Shown here in pieces: positions 1 to 12,192 of a stretch of DNA of 64,000 nt (position 1 is the stretch's first letter; each line of letters begins with the position of its first letter). The notes under the pieces are model-generated. The model ran no database searches, was not told where the DNA came from, and saw nothing but the letters and a program-made list of their open reading frames with translations. Origin of the DNA: Paralithodes platypus. Its lineage: Eukaryota; Arthropoda; Malacostraca; Decapoda; Lithodidae. Position numbers and translations under genes: made by a program. Where the stretch lies: the NCBI GenBank assembly GCA_032716605.1, contig CM064519.1:33389031-33453030 (forward strand), in the 5' to 3' direction.

Positions 1-1990
1 AAATAACCAAATGGTGAATATAGCGCCTATTTTGAAGTACCGTAAATAATTCTTCCATTGACATAATACTTTACGTAACAACAATACTTATTCGTTGATG
101 ACAACGCCATATCCTGTAAGGAAAAATAAGCTGGGCCCAAACACCAGCAATTATCGTTATATTAGTATCGATACGGTAATGTTTATGTCTGACATGAGTA
201 CCCTATTCTCCACCTACACCTGTTCCTTAGTCAATAGCAACACTTCCATCGGCAGCAAAAGCACTTCCTAGGTAGCAACAGATACACTATATCCCTTAGC
301 AACCCGTCAATCTGTAACAACAATAACCCATTACGTAGCTACAACTCTTGCACTATCCGTTCCCGCCCTATTCCTTCGCCCACTACTTCAGAATCCCATT
401 TTCTCTACCTGACTTCCTTTGGTCTCCCCTTCACCTAGCAGCAGGTTCCCATTTTCTCTCATGCGTCGAGCCATAAGTCAGCGTAATCCCTAATCTACCT
501 CATAATTTTGGTCCTAATTAATACTTGTCGGGTCTAACTGTAAGAAGGTAATTTGCTCGAGTATAACTGCAGGCAAAAATGGCCCTTAATACCTCCCCGC
601 GTGCGCCTGCCACAAACGCCCTTCTAGCCCTCGCTCGGGGTTACTTATGACCACCCCGAAAAACCAGTTCCACTATAATAATCGCCGAAATTTTCCAATC
701 ATGCTTTTGTTGGAAATTAATTCTTTCCCCCTCTTTTTTCGGTGTATTATTCTCTTCATTAGGGGGTAATGTAAACATGGGAAGGGGAGGTTGGTGGGGG
801 TTATAAGGGGGGTTGTGAGAGAGGTTCGACCACTAAGTATTGAGGAATCACCATTACGTGGGCCGGCCGAGCACCACGTAACCTCCACTGAAGGGCAGGT
901 ACATTTGAGGTGCTAAATCGCATTATACTGTCAACAAAACACCTCCTCTTTTTAAGGTAGAAGACGGTGGGGCCCTTGTACAGTGGGGTTTAATACCTTG
1001 GAGTGCTGTATAGCTAGGTGTTCTCCAGTGCTGCACAACATACACACACACCAATCCTCCCCAAGCAGGGCAACAAATATAAATAGAATTCCAAGTCTGG
1101 TGCATGCATGGACTGTCAACAATTCTGCAGAGGAAGGGCATAAGCGAGGGAGCGTCCATTAGGTCGGAATAGCCTATTGTAACCATTTGACTCTGATCCT
1201 AATGGCTGGGAAATCAATTAGAGCCTTGTGTCTTGGAGCCTCGTGATTAAGTAGCTCGTTTTTTGATAGCTATTTATTGTCGGGCCGGGACCACAGGGAC
1301 GTAAGCGGCAGATAAGGGGAGGACGAGGTTGAGGGCGAGAATAATGAGGGTCGGAGGGGGGAAGCCTGCCTGCCTGACCTTGCTGGGGGTAGCTGGATAG
1401 GTAAAGGATACCGCCAACTTCATACTTGGACGCCATATTGTTTCCAATCCGTGCTCTATCCCATAAGTACCATTATTTCTACACTTCATTTATCAGGCTT
1501 ATGCTGTTCATATAGATATAATAATTCTTTGTTTCTAAATACCTATCAAGAATTCTACATGTAGCTAACTCCACTGACTACATTCATTGATGCCATAACG
1601 AGACTGAGAATCAAGATGGCACCAAAACACCTGCCTCCCAGGATCCTCAGTATTACTTTGCTTATCTAGGTACTTCACCACCACCACACCGAGTCCTTGT
1701 CAACAGGGACATTTTAGAATACGGCGCTGGCTTCGGGCGGAGTCATAGGAGCGCTTATTCTGGCATGTTATTACCACGAAACAATTAGTAATGAGAGTTT
1801 ATGAATTCCAACCGATGTACAAATTCACTCAATTATCATTATATAATATACCGTATCTGTATTTGCAAGCTTCATAAGAATACAGTTTGCCCCCGTATTA
1901 TCGTATCTGAATTCAAGCTTTATAACATCAAATCAGGCACCTATGAATATCTACCTTCACTAAACATTCCAAATCCCAAACAGAACCTCC
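1..1990. other. No recognisable gene or repeat
   Basis: Mixed-composition DNA with stretches of CT-rich and GC-rich sequence. Short open frames occur on both strands (for example 673-888 and 923-1186 on minus), but none shows a recognisable domain, codon pattern or repeat family. I see no tandem array and no TTAA element here. Confidence 0.5.
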
Positions 1991-2311
1991 TTAAGGGGAT
2001 TTTCTTAGTTTGTTCCCTAGACCCCCATTAAGCTTAACATTGCACCCCCAAGACCCACTTTCATGATAAATTTGTAAAAAAAAATCGGCAGAAAAATATC
2101 CCGGCAGTTCCTCTTAAATTTCAGGTTCACTGTCGCTTGCCAGGAAAAAAATCGACACCTATATGGCACGAAAGGTCTTAAAACTGACAGAAATGGGGCG
2201 AAAGTTCTTAAAATCGCCAAACTAATGGGACGAACGCCTTAAATTCTCAAAAGCAATGAGGGAGAAAGGGGTCCAGAAAAAAATATCCTTCAAGTGGAAA
2301 TCTCTCCTTAA
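1991..2311 (-). mobile_element. Family A TTAA element, A3 subtype, reverse
   Basis: The 321-bp copy begins TTAAGGGGAT and ends CTCTCCTTAA, so TTAA is present at both ends. Reading minus strand it carries the A3 left end (CAAGTGGAAATCTC when read on plus at 2290-2304), direct ~32-bp repeats around CCCCATT and TTTTAAGA, and a decayed core. The GC hairpin is broken, leaving only CCGGCAG. It has no coding capacity and is a non-autonomous MITE. Confidence 0.8.
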
Positions 2312-2363
2312 TCACTACCCGGAAAACGCTGCCGATAAACCCATGAAACTGGGGCTAAACAAA

Positions 2364-2528
2364 AACGGTCCTCCCCCACCATGCCGCTAACTCACAACGG
2401 TCCTCCCCCACCATGCCGCTAACTCACAACGGTCCTCCCCCACCATGCCGCTAACTCACAACGGTCCTCCCCCACCATGCCGCTAACTCACAACGGTCCT
2501 CCCCCACCATGCCGCTAACTCACAACGT
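2364..2528. repeat. 33-bp tandem repeat, 5 copies
   Basis: Five essentially identical 33-bp units beginning ACGGTCCTCCCCCACC follow each other directly. The array starts 52 bp after the TTAA end of the family A copy at 1991-2311. The very low divergence implies recent amplification. Confidence 0.95.
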
Positions 2529-2598
2529 TAGCCAGAATCACACGAGCGAGTTTTTTTTTTTGCTGTCACTTTCGGCCTCTTTGATCTGTCAGTTTTCT

Positions 2599-2884
2599 AC
2601 GCTAACCCTATTTGGTACGAGTGGAGCCTGTTTGGACCTCCCGTTTCGCTCCATTAGCTGGGGATTTTTAGACGTTTCACCCCAATAGTTTGGCAATAAT
2701 AAGACAGTTCACCCCATGCAGGTGTAGATTTTATTCTGGGCGAGCGATAGCAAGCCTAGAAATAGTCGGCCTTCGGCTGCGACATTTATCAGCCTAAATA
2801 TGTAAACACATGGAATGAAAGGGTCAGAGTGGATTTTTTTTTTAGTTTGTAGGAAGTCTAAGAAGGCGTTTTTGTTAGCCTAGG
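2599..2884 (+). mobile_element. Family D element (distant relative of A)
   Basis: It is bounded by GCTAACC at the left and GTTAGCC at the right. The interior keeps family A landmarks: CCCCAATAGTTTGGCAAT, AGGTGTAGATTTT, GGGCGAGCGATAGCAAGCC and CGGCCTTCGGC. The reverse copy at 10445-10737 has the same ends, with GGGTTAGC at one side and AGGCTACC at the other. The terminal repeats are short and diverged, and no coding sequence is seen. Confidence 0.55.
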
Positions 2885-2945
2885 GGACAAATTAAATATA
2901 TTGCTAAATAAATGGTGAAATCAAGCAAAATCCATGATAATATAA

Positions 2946-3105
2946 ATTATAATAATAATAATAATAATAATACAAATACATACTGTATATACCGATACAC
3001 ATCATTGTAACCCACTAGATGTCGGATCATATAGTGTTAAAGTTGTATTAAATTTCAGCTCCCCACAACAATCCACCTAAATTTCCGATGCCAGTGCAAA
3101 ATAAA

Positions 3106-3175
<70 letters not shown>

Positions 3176-3206
3176 TATATGTACTGTATATATATATATA
3201 TATATC
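2946..3206. repeat. AAT and AT microsatellites
   Basis: A short (AAT)n run lies near 2950-2971, and an interrupted (AT)n tract of about 100 bp spans 3107-3206. An open frame of alternating Tyr and Ile on the minus strand (3048-3251) is only the translation of the AT run. Confidence 0.9.
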
Positions 3207-3350
3207 TGAAATGTTACTGTAGATGTTGTGACCATCGAAAATTGCCGGCAAAACCTCTCGTGTGATACCCCTTAATACCTTGCGGGGATTTCTCTAACTA
3301 TCGAGGAATTTCAACAACTTTTAGGGGGTTTTCAATTGTTACTAGGATCT

Positions 3351-3352
3351 CG

Positions 3353-3383
<31 letters not shown>

Positions 3384-3455
3384 ACTCACTCACTCACTCA
3401 CTCACTCACTCACTCACTCACTCACTCTCTCTCTCTCTCTTTCTCTCTCTCCATA
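3351..3455. repeat. Compound CT / CTCA microsatellite
   Basis: A (CT)n block is followed by about eleven CTCA tetranucleotides and then a second (CT)n block. The layout is symmetrical, with a tetranucleotide core flanked by its dinucleotide parent. The compound array at 46923-47211 has the same style. Confidence 0.95.
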
Positions 3456-4218
3456 TCAATTTATCTATTTACCTCACTCTCTCATCCAGTGACAAGTATT
3501 TCGAAGTCTTGTTAACCGTTTCAGTGCATTCACAACTTATTGAGTGAGATTGAGGAATATTCGGTGTACTTCCAGCTTACACCTACAGTACAGTATATGT
3601 TCTCGTGGAATATCGGTTCCTCGCTATTTTCAATGAAAATATTGTTTTCTATCATGAACAAATCCACTATAGAACTAGTTTATCCTTTAATAAAACTATT
3701 TCATAAGTGTGGAGATTAAAGGCGTCGTCCCATGAACGATTCTTCAGCAATTTGTAATAAGCAAGTTTATTCTGCCAAACCTAAAGGGAAGTTTTTGGAT
3801 ATAGTATTAGCAAAGAGACTAGAGATAGATTGTATTTACTGGATGAATAATAAATATAAAGTTTAATGTTTAAAATACCAATCCAGAATTGTGGACAAAA
3901 ATGCCAGAATAAAAAAATGATCGTGTGACTCTTCCCTTTAAGCTTTCGATCAAACCCCACTGCTACACCCGGAACTCTCATAAAAGTCTAGTTAAAGTGT
4001 GAGAAAAACGCCAAGTGTGATTTACCTACTACTCTCGGTAAAGTCTCTGGGGATATCAAACCCTCTTTCGACTCACCTGACCTATCTTAATAAACTACTT
4101 GTACTCTCGCTGAAAATTCCTGTCTTTCTTAGCAACCCAGCTTAGCGTTTATTTTGCAAATCTCCGAGAATGTCTTATTGTTACAAACTATGTGAGTTTT
4201 TTGTTTACAATTGGTTAC
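3456..4218. other. No recognisable feature
   Basis: AT-rich single-copy-looking sequence. A minus-strand open frame at 3781-3981 has no domain that I recognise. Confidence 0.4.
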
Positions 4219-4455
4219 CATATGATATCCGAGACTACCTATGATATCCGAGACTACCTATGATATCCGAGACTACCTATGATATCCGAGACCACCTATG
4301 ATATCCGAGACTACCTATGATATCCGAGACCACCTATGATATCCGAGACTACCTATGATATCCGAGACTACCTATGATATCCGAGACTACCTATGATATC
4401 CGAGACTACCTATGATATCCGAGACTACCTATGATATCCGAGACTACCTATGAAA
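4219..4455. repeat. 19-bp tandem repeat, about 12 copies
   Basis: The unit is CTATGATATCCGAGACTAC, nearly invariant except for a few ACCAC variants. The array ends 52 bp before the TTAA of the family A copy at 4507. Confidence 0.95.
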
Positions 4456-4506
4456 TCTAATATATGACAAGGTTATTATTTGATACATCTTAACATGGCT
4501 ATTTCT

Positions 4507-4871
4507 TTAAGGGGGCATGGGCCGGTTTTCTGGACCACTTTCTCCCTCATTTTTAGCCCCATTGGTTTTCAGATGTTAAGATGTTTTCCCCATTAGTTAG
4601 TCGATTTTAAGACATTTCGCCCCATTTCTTCGTCAATATTTATACCTTTCGTGCTATGTAGGTGTCGACTTTTTCCCTGGCGAACGATAGTGAGCCTGTA
4701 ATGTTGGAAGAACCGGCCTTCGGCCGGGAAATTTTTCTACTGAAAAATGTACAAAATTGATCTAGACGGGGGATCTAATGGATTTTTTTTTTTTTTTTTT
4801 TTTATGGAGGTCTAGGGAGGAAACTAGAAAAAATAATGAATACATGCAAAACGTGAACCATCCCCCCTTAA
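4507..4871 (+). mobile_element. Family A TTAA element, A2 subtype
   Basis: The 365-bp copy runs from TTAAGGGGGCATGG to CCATCCCCCCTTAA. The left end carries CCGGTTTTCTGGACCAC and the right end GTGAACCATCC, which defines subtype A2 (also at 19352 and 27491). The core retains CCGGCCTTCGGCCGG and an AT hairpin arm. A poly-T run of 22 lies at 4780-4803. No coding capacity. Confidence 0.9.
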
Positions 4872-5104
4872 ACTCATTATGTTCTAAGAGATAACAAGAC
4901 ACAAGGGAAATGTCTTAAGGTTGTAAATAATAACCTCTCTGCCTCCAAGGCCACATTAAGAATTAAATACCATAAACAATCATATTTCTAAATAATTGTC
5001 CGCTCGAAACTTCAGCTACGGACAAAGGCCGTGTCGACTTCAGAATTGATGACGGTGATTTTTTGTTTTTCTTTTTCTCTTCTCAGTCGACGAAGAGTTA
5101 TGTT

Positions 5105-5461
5105 TTAAGGGGATAGTGGCTGTTTTTATTGGTGTATTCATTCATTTATTCATAGATTTTTTAGTTTCCTCGCAAGCCCTTCATCAAACTTAGAAAAACA
5201 TCCCCTAGACGGGGGCCCCCTACAAGATAAATGTGTACATTTTTTAGGTAGAAAAATATCCCGGCCGAAAGCCGATTCTTCTTAAAATTTCAGGATCCCT
5301 ATTGCTCGCCAGGAAAAAATCGAAACCTAAATGGCACGAAAGGTCTTAAAATTAACAACGAAATGGGGCGAAAGATATTAAAATCGCCAAACTAATGGTC
5401 TTATCATGGGGTTAAACACGAGGAAGAAGGGGGACCAGAACAGCGATGACCTCCTCCTTAC
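5105..5461 (-). mobile_element. Family A TTAA element, reverse
   Basis: It begins TTAAGGGGATAGTGGCTG and ends CCTCCTTAC, so the second TTAA is decayed. Reverse-oriented landmarks are visible: GATAAATGTGTACATTTTT, CCGGCCGAAAGCCG, the ATTGCTCGCCAGG core and two AAAGGTCTTAAAAT-type repeats. Its left TIR (ATAGTGGCTG) resembles the copy at 55360. Confidence 0.8.
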
Positions 5462-6403
5462 TGCAGCGACCAATACCGCGAGAACTAAAAGCCCACTCTG
5501 ACACTCGGGGTAAAGATGCAATTATTTTCTCACAGACAACAAAGGGATTTATGACCGCTGCATAATCGTGTAATCTTTCAAAGGCAGCAGGGATGAATCC
5601 ATTAAAAAAAAGGCACGAACAAATAAGAAAAGAAATCCATTAAAAAAAGACACACACAAATAAGAAAAGAATTACCAAGTATCTCCTCCGAAACAAGTTA
5701 TGGGTGACCGAGTATAGGCTGGCTCCTCCTTTCTGAGTCTGCAATTTAGACTTTCACGTTAAGAGGGTAATATATGAATTATGTGGCTGGCAATGACAAT
5801 CTATATACTCCTCAGTTTCAAGGGGAATACAGTGACAAAAAACGACGAAGATTTGCTGCGAGTTCGTTTGGAATATTACAAAGACAACCTGTCTTATTAA
5901 CGAAATTTGCACTGAACATAAACTAGAGCAGATTTCCAATTGCAGTCGATATCCTAATGAGAATTCAGATACCGTTCACTTCTTTAAAGACATCACAAAA
6001 ACAAAAACAAAAATCACTCCTCGTTTTTCTCCCGAACTGAATATGCACTGGGGTACATGAATAACATTCCAATTGCAATCGATATTTTTAGCCACCATAT
6101 TAAATTTGGGTGGAGAGAAAATAAAATCATCATCTCCCCCAGGCGCGGCACATAGCTATCCCAAGTCTATCCAGGACTTTGCCCTCGTATGACCCACAAC
6201 TATCGTGCTCACTGTCATGTAGCTATCCAACTAAACCCAACCAAAACTATCTTGACCGAGCCTAGTTAAAGCAGGTTAGGTCAGTTTAGGCAGGTTATAT
6301 GAAATCAAGTTTATCGGGTTAGATCAAGCTCGGGTTAATGGGATAGTGTTCGTAATCGTCACGGGAAAAGGGTAGGTAATGAGACTGCAAAAGCCTAGAG
6401 AAC
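5462..6403. other. No gene; a short direct duplication
   Basis: A 38-bp segment containing CATTAAAAAA and AATAAGAAAAGAA is duplicated at about 5598-5675. The rest is AT-rich with no recognisable coding sequence. Confidence 0.4.
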
Positions 6404-6733
6404 TTTTTGTTTTTCTTTTTTAAAGCCCCCTTCTCCCTCATGTTAAGCCCCGTTAGCTTTGAAATGTTATTAAATTTACCCCATTAGTTTGGCAATCTTA
6501 AAACCTTTCGCGCCATTAGGTGTTGATTTTTCCTGGTGAGCAATAGCGAGCCTGCAATTTCGGAGGAACCAGCTTTCCGCTGGGGCATTTGTCTACCAAA
6601 CGTGCCCAAATTCATCTCAAAGGAGGGTCTAGGGGGTATATTTCTAAGCTTGATGGAGGTCTAGGGAGGAAACATTACAAAATAATAAGTATATATATTA
6701 ATAACAAACAAACAAATGAAAATCTCCCCTCAA
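6404..6733 (+). mobile_element. Family A element, decayed left end
   Basis: The left TTAA and TIR are not recognisable. From CCCCCTTCTCCCTCATG at about 6427 the family A order is intact: CCCC/GTTAG repeats, TTTTTCCTGGTGAGCAATAGCGAGCCTGC, ACCAGCTTTCCGCTGG (a changed but still pairing hairpin), and a 3' end AATCTCCCCTCAAGG. The open frame at 6589-6831 runs out of it and is not a gene. Confidence 0.75.
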
Positions 6734-6875
6734 GGAGATTGTGGGCCACAGTCTTCAATATTTTGAAGGTTCTCATTCTCTATTTCCCTGGGTTTGAATA
6801 CATGATTAGACTGATATCCAGTATTCGATAAATGGATATCAAATCGTAGTCATGTACCAAACCTTTAACTCTCTT

Positions 6876-6993
6876 GATGGTATATTAGCTACAGTGTTTA
6901 AGATCTGTATGTGGTAACCCAGGTTCGAATCCCGGTAGGATTACATGCTTTCATTAATAATTATTAGGAGGTGTTTGGTGTTAGGAGTGAAAT
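6876..6993 (+). mobile_element. tRNA-derived SINE-like fragment
   Basis: An A-box-like TTAGCTACAGTG near 6884 and a near-consensus B box GGTTCGAATCC at 6922-6932 are spaced as in a tRNA gene. The T-arm pairs at 4 of 5 positions; the anticodon arm is poor. Downstream, GGAGGTGTTTGGTGTT recurs at 9215-9230 in front of the 45-bp array, suggesting a dispersed SINE tail. A free-standing functional tRNA is unlikely. Confidence 0.45.
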
Positions 6994-7020
6994 ACATAAA
7001 TTAGATTATATTCACCGCCC

Positions 7021-7280
7021 AACCCCATCCTTAGGTTGACGTCATTTCATGCTATTCAGGCTAGCATTAGGATATTTTATTCAACGTCAAGTAATCAAAG
7101 GGACTAAACTATCACATTTAACTCTTGAATTCTGCAAGTCTTTGTTCAGTTAAATAATCATATAATCTATAATCTAATAAACATCTACAGGAATCAACGG
7201 GGTATTAAACATCACAATTAACTCCTTGCACCCCACAGATCCTTCCCAAGCTATATAAAGCCGCGTCGTAATAGTGGTAT
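7021..7280. mobile_element. Decayed family C (palindromic TTAA) element
   Basis: AACCCC and TTGACGTCA, then GGCTAGCATTAGGATATTTT and a TTATTCA junction, match the left arm of family C. CACAGATCCTTCCCAAGC with TATATAAAGC matches the right arm. Both TTAA ends are lost. The TATATAAAG here is part of this relic and need not be a promoter. Confidence 0.5.
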
Positions 7281-8036
7281 CGAGAGGAAGGAAGAGGTGA
7301 TGGTAGTGAGTGGGCTATAATGGTCCTGTCCTCTCCGGTGACCCCCAGAATATCCCGGACTTGTCTATTTATACTGGCCCAGAACCGCCGTCATCCCATA
7401 AATTCATCATCAGGGCACACGAAGCCTCTCAGCCCTCAAGAAGAAGAACCTGCTGTAAAGAGTCAGGGTACAACTTTGGTCATCTTGGTACCATTAGTCT
7501 TGTGCGTCTTTTCCATGCAAAGGCGTATTTTCCGACTATATTCTGGCTAACGCTAAGCAATTTCCTACAACAAAGATGTCAACATTCTTTTCCAGTACAT
7601 TCCCCAAATAATATGTTTTGATATTCTGGCTACCAATAATCAGTTTTATTCACATGGAAAACAATCAACTCAAGGTGCTAAATCTATCGCGAATAGTAAT
7701 AGAAAAGTCATTTGCTGTAAAATTATCTGTAATATTAATTTGTGACAATAAACTACTTTGAATTGAATTGAATTGCTAGACATTGTCGAGTAACACTTTC
7801 AGCAGATTTTCAATTATGAGGCAATTTAATGCAGATCTGAGAATAGAGCATGGGGGGGGGGGGGTGATGTTATGTTTGAGAGTGATACCCTGTCCCCAAA
7901 ATGGCTGCCGATTTGCAAGGTCTCTGTATGTTATAAGGTCGCCATGGGCTGGGCCTCCTTTATACTCCTTCACCTCCACCGGAAATTTCAAGCAGGCATG
8001 AAGACGCGATCGTGTAAAATACAACAAAAGATGAAT
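7281..8036. other. No recognisable gene; G13 run
   Basis: Overlapping short frames at 7310-7621 have no recognisable domain. ATTCTGGCTACCAATAATC at about 7625 may be another family C arm fragment. A run of about 13 G lies at 7852-7864. Confidence 0.35.
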
Positions 8037-8719
8037 TAGGGAAAGGATGCCGATACAGTATTATTATTATTAGGGAAAGGATGCCGATACAGTATTATTA
8101 TTATTAGGGAAAGGATGCCGATACAGTATTATTATTATTAGGGAAAGGATGCCGATATAGTATTATTATTATTAGGGAAAGGATGCAGATACAGTATTAT
8201 TATTATTAGGGAAAGGATGCCGATACAGTATTATTATTATTAGGGAAAGGATGCCGATACAGTATTATTATTATTAGGGAAAGGATGCCGATACAGTATT
8301 GTTATTATTAGGGAAAGGATGCCGACACAGTATTATTATTATTAGGGGAAGGATGCCGATACAGTATTATTATTATTAGGGAAAGGATGCCGATACAGTA
8401 TTGTTATTATTAGGGAAAGGATGCCGATACTGTATTATTATTATTAGGGAAAGGATGCCGATACAGTATTATTATTATTAGGGAAAGGATGCCGATACAG
8501 TATTATTATTATTAGGGAAAGGATGCCAATACAGTATTATTATTATTAGGGAAAGGATGCCGATACAGTATTATTATAATTAGGGAAAGGATGCCGATAC
8601 AGTATTATTATTATTAGGGAAAGGATGCCGATACAGTATTATTATAATTAGGAAAAGGATGCCGATAGTGTATTATTATTATTAGGGAAAGGATGCCGAT
8701 ACAGTATTATTATTATTAT
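8037..8719. repeat. 34-bp tandem repeat, about 20 copies
   Basis: The unit contains TTAGGGAAAGGATGCCGATA followed by CAGTATTATTATTA. Copies differ by scattered single changes (CAGATA, GACACA, ATAATT). The TTATTATTA part is itself a triplet repeat inside the unit. Confidence 0.95.
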
Positions 8720-8739
8720 TTAGTTTTTGTTTGTTTTAA

Positions 8740-9254
8740 GTGCATTATTCACACACACGGATATGCACTAGACACAGCCATACACACATATTTCCTAACA
8801 TACATAATCACACTTCATACTCAAACACATATTGCCTAAAATACAGAATCACAGGCACACATTATACACACACACACACACATACACATTTAAACTAACA
8901 TACACAGTCAGTCACAACTTATACACAAACACACATTGCCTAAAATGCACGGTCACATTTCGTACACAAACACACATTGCCTAACATACAGTCACAATTC
9001 ATACTCAAGCACATATAATCTAACGTACACAATCAGTTACAATTGATGCACAAACACATATTACCTAACGTACACAGTCAGTAACAATTCATACTCAAAC
9101 ACATATTGCCTAACATACACAGTGACCATTCATACACAAACACATATTACCTAACATACACAGTGACCATTCATACACAAACACATATTCCCTAATATTT
9201 ATTCATTTAATTTGGAGGTGTTTGGTGTTGGGAGTGAAATTTAAAAAAATAGAT
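8740..9254. repeat. Decayed edge of the 45-bp CA-rich array and SINE tail
   Basis: Diverged copies of the downstream 45-bp unit (ACACAAACACATATTGCC, TACACAGTCAG) are spread over 8750-9190. At 9195-9245 a sequence with GGAGGTGTTTGGTGTTGGG interrupts them and matches the SINE tail at 6967-6993. The array is homogeneous only to the right of this fragment. Confidence 0.7.
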
Positions 9255-10255
9255 TTTACAAAGTTACAATTAATACACAAACACATATTGCCTAACATAC
9301 ACAGTCAGTTACAATTAATACACAAACACATATTGCCTAACATACACAGTCAGTCACAATTAATACACAAACACATATTGCCTAACATACACAGTCAGTC
9401 ACAATTAATACACAAACACATATTGCCTAACATAACACAGTCAGTCACAATTAATACACAAACACATATTGCCTAACATACACAGTCAGTTACAATTAAT
9501 ACACAAACACATATTGCCTAACATACACAGTCAGTCACAATTAATACACAAACACATATTGCCTAACATACACAGTCAGTCACAATTAATACACAAACAC
9601 ATATTGCCTAACATACACAGTCAGTCACAATTAATACACAAACACATATTGCCTAACATACACAGTCAGTTACAATTAATACACAAACACATATTGCCTA
9701 ACATACACAGTCAGTTACAATTAATACACAAACACATATTGCCTAACATACACAGTCAGTCACAATTAATACACAAACACATATTGCCTAACATACACAG
9801 TCAGTCACAATTAATACACAAACACATATTGCCTAACATACACAGTCAGTTACAATTAATACACAAACACATATTGCCTAACATACACAGTCAGTTACAA
9901 TTAATACACAAACACATATTGCCTAACATACACAGTCAGTCACAATTAATACACAAACACATATTGCCTAACATACACAGTCAGTCACAATTAATACACA
10001 AACACATATTGCCTAACATACACAGTCAGTCACAATTAATACACAAACACATATTGCCTAACATACACAGTCAGTCACAATTCACAAACAAACACATATT
10101 GCCTAACATACACAGTCAGTCACAATTAATACACAAACACGTATTGCCTAACATACACAGTCAGTCACAATTCACAAACAAACACATATTGCCTAACATA
10201 CACAGTCAGTCACAATTCACAAACAAACACATACTGCAAAACACACAATCAGTCA
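9255..10255. repeat. 45-bp tandem array, about 22 copies, with higher-order pattern
   Basis: The unit is 45 bp (ACAATTAATACACAAACACA then TATTGCCTAACATACACAGT then CAGTC). Because 45 is divisible by 3, it stays open over nearly 300 codons (9469-10353) as a 15-residue repeat with core LIHKHILPNIHSQ. A one-base insertion near 9433 shifts frame. A T/C variant before ACAATT alternates two-and-two over 9661-10020, giving a 180-bp higher-order unit. The right edge carries a TTCACAAACAAACAC variant. I regard this as satellite-like DNA and not a protein gene. Confidence 0.9.
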
Positions 10256-10444
10256 CAATCGAGCACATGCACGCACACACCTACCCACACACACCACTTA
10301 GAAACATGACTTATGAAGCTAGTCAAAATAGTGCAGTAATTTTCAACCATTAACACTAAATGGTTCGACGTCTTCCGTGTTATTAGGATATTTTGTTTCA
10401 TTATTATTCAGGGTTGTGCTTGTCTTTGCCATTTTCGAGCAATT

Positions 10445-10737
10445 AGGCTACCACAATCGCCTTCTTAGACTTCCTTCAAACTAAGAAATACCCACCAAGA
10501 CCTCCCTTCAAACAAAACTTTTACATTTTTCGATAGAAATATATCCTGGACGAAGTCGATTTTTCTAAGTATTAGGCTCGCTATCGCTCGCCCAGAAACT
10601 ATATCGATACCTGAATAGGGTGAAGCGTCTTATTATCGCCAAACTAATGGGGTGAACCATCTTAATATCTCCAAAACTAATGAGGTAAATTAGGGTAGAT
10701 CTTACAAGACCTCCCTCTGACCAAATAGGGTTAGCGT
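10445..10737 (-). mobile_element. Family D element, reverse
   Basis: It has the same ends as the copy at 2599: AGGCTACC with CGCCTTCTTAGACTTCCT at the left, and CCAAATAGGGTTAGCG at the right. The core GCTCGCTATCGCTCGCC and an altered hairpin (CCTGGACGAAGTCG) are present. Confidence 0.55.
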
Positions 10738-10907
10738 GAAGCACTTTTAAAACCATTACTGTATTATGATGAGTTCATGAAACTAGAAAGATCAAATTAA
10801 TATACTGTTAATTTTATTCAGTTTATTTACAGATCTGGCTTTCAGAATAAAAATGCACATTCAAATGAGTCAGTAATTGTAGGCGGTATGAACTATTATT
10901 ATTATTA

Positions 10908-11251
10908 TAATAGGGGGGTCAGTACCCCCTTCTTCTTCATGCCTAGCCCCATTAGTTTGAAATAAAGACATTCGTCCCATTAACTTGGCAATTTTAAGAC
11001 TTTCCTTACCATTTAGGTGCCGATTTTGTTCCTGGTAAGCGATACCGAGCCTGCAATTTAAGAAGAACCGGTCTTTGCCCAGGGAGTTTTTCTACCGAAA
11101 AATACAAAAATGTATCTCATAGAGGGGGTCTTGGGGGTATTTTTTATAGCCTGATGGAGGTCTAGGGAGGAAACTAAAAAAAAAAAAATACTAAATGAGT
11201 AAATAAATTAATTAATAAATAATGATAATTAAATAATAATCATCCCTTGAA
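10908..11251 (+). mobile_element. Family A element, decayed termini
   Basis: The left end AATAGGGGGGTCAGTACC and right end AATCATCCCTTGAA correspond to degenerate TTAA termini. CCCCATTAGTTTG, CCCATTAACTTGGCAATTTT, GGTGCCGATTTTG, GATACCGAGCCTGC and CTACCGAAAAATAC mark the family order. The GC hairpin is destroyed (CCGGTCTTTGCCC). No coding potential. Confidence 0.75.
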
Positions 11252-12040
11252 TAGATACCATGGATTTTCATTAATATCTTACTCATTAATTATGTTCATT
11301 GAGTAATTACTTCAACAATTATAAGCAATCTAAGTTCACCATTAAAGCGATAACCATTTTAGTAATCAGTTATCATGATATAATACAAACGATTTAATTG
11401 CGTCAACTGAAAATACATTTAAAGCACATATTTATATTGCCTTTTCCAACTTGAATATAGTTATATATCACACAACATTAAATTATTTCACTATGCTTCA
11501 ACGTGTTCCGGAATTTTTAACTTTTGTTAAAATGGGGTTTGACATATTTTTAGCGCATTGCAATATAATGGTAACATTACGTGTTTGTTATTAGATAAAA
11601 CATAACTCACTAATATATTTGCGTATCTACCAGTTGTACCTTAAGTTTTCCAAATTAAATCATACAATATTTCGACATGATTTTTAATATTTCCATTTAT
11701 TTTTGCTGATGCGTATATATTGTCTTTTCCATAAACACGAACACATTCTTGATATTTTGGGGCTTGTGTTGAACACACAGGAATTATCAATGAACGGGGA
11801 TGATTCAATATTTTGATATTTTCTCCTTCGGCGTCGAACAGTAACAATACAATATTTGTGAATAACATTTACACCCCCCCCCCCCCCCCCACCCCCCACC
11901 CCCACACACACACTCTCTATCTCTCTCTCTTTCTTGGGTCGACATGTAAACTATTCCTTAAATAAAAAAGAATACCATTAGTTTTGTTATTTGCTATTGT
12001 TGATGAGTGTCGACACATTAGCCATTATATTTGGGATTGG
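11252..12040. other. No gene; C-run and CT tract
   Basis: AT-rich sequence to 11870, then an interrupted run of about 20 C at 11873-11894 followed by CA and CT dinucleotides. Two overlapping minus-strand frames (11641-11911) have no recognised domain. Confidence 0.4.
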
Positions 12041-12143
12041 ATGCATAGCAGGTATCCTTAATATATTGGTGATGGCCAAGAGTCACTCCGTTGGTGAGTG
12101 GGTAGACACCGAGTATTTTCAACAATATTTGGTGGCCACGAGT

Positions 12144-12192
<49 letters not shown>

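Noticed and set aside
7252..7262. TATATAAAG as a core promoter
   Set aside because: It lies in the right arm of a decayed family C element, where other copies have GCATAAAATCG, so the TATA arose by mutation. No gene follows.
8037..8719. CRISPR-like array
   Set aside because: Repeats are contiguous with no unique spacers, and the sequence is eukaryotic.
9222..10353. Long repetitive open frames (84 and 294 codons) as a gene
   Set aside because: Frame openness follows from a 45-bp unit divisible by three. Units differ by silent and non-silent changes alike, and the frame breaks at a one-base insertion.
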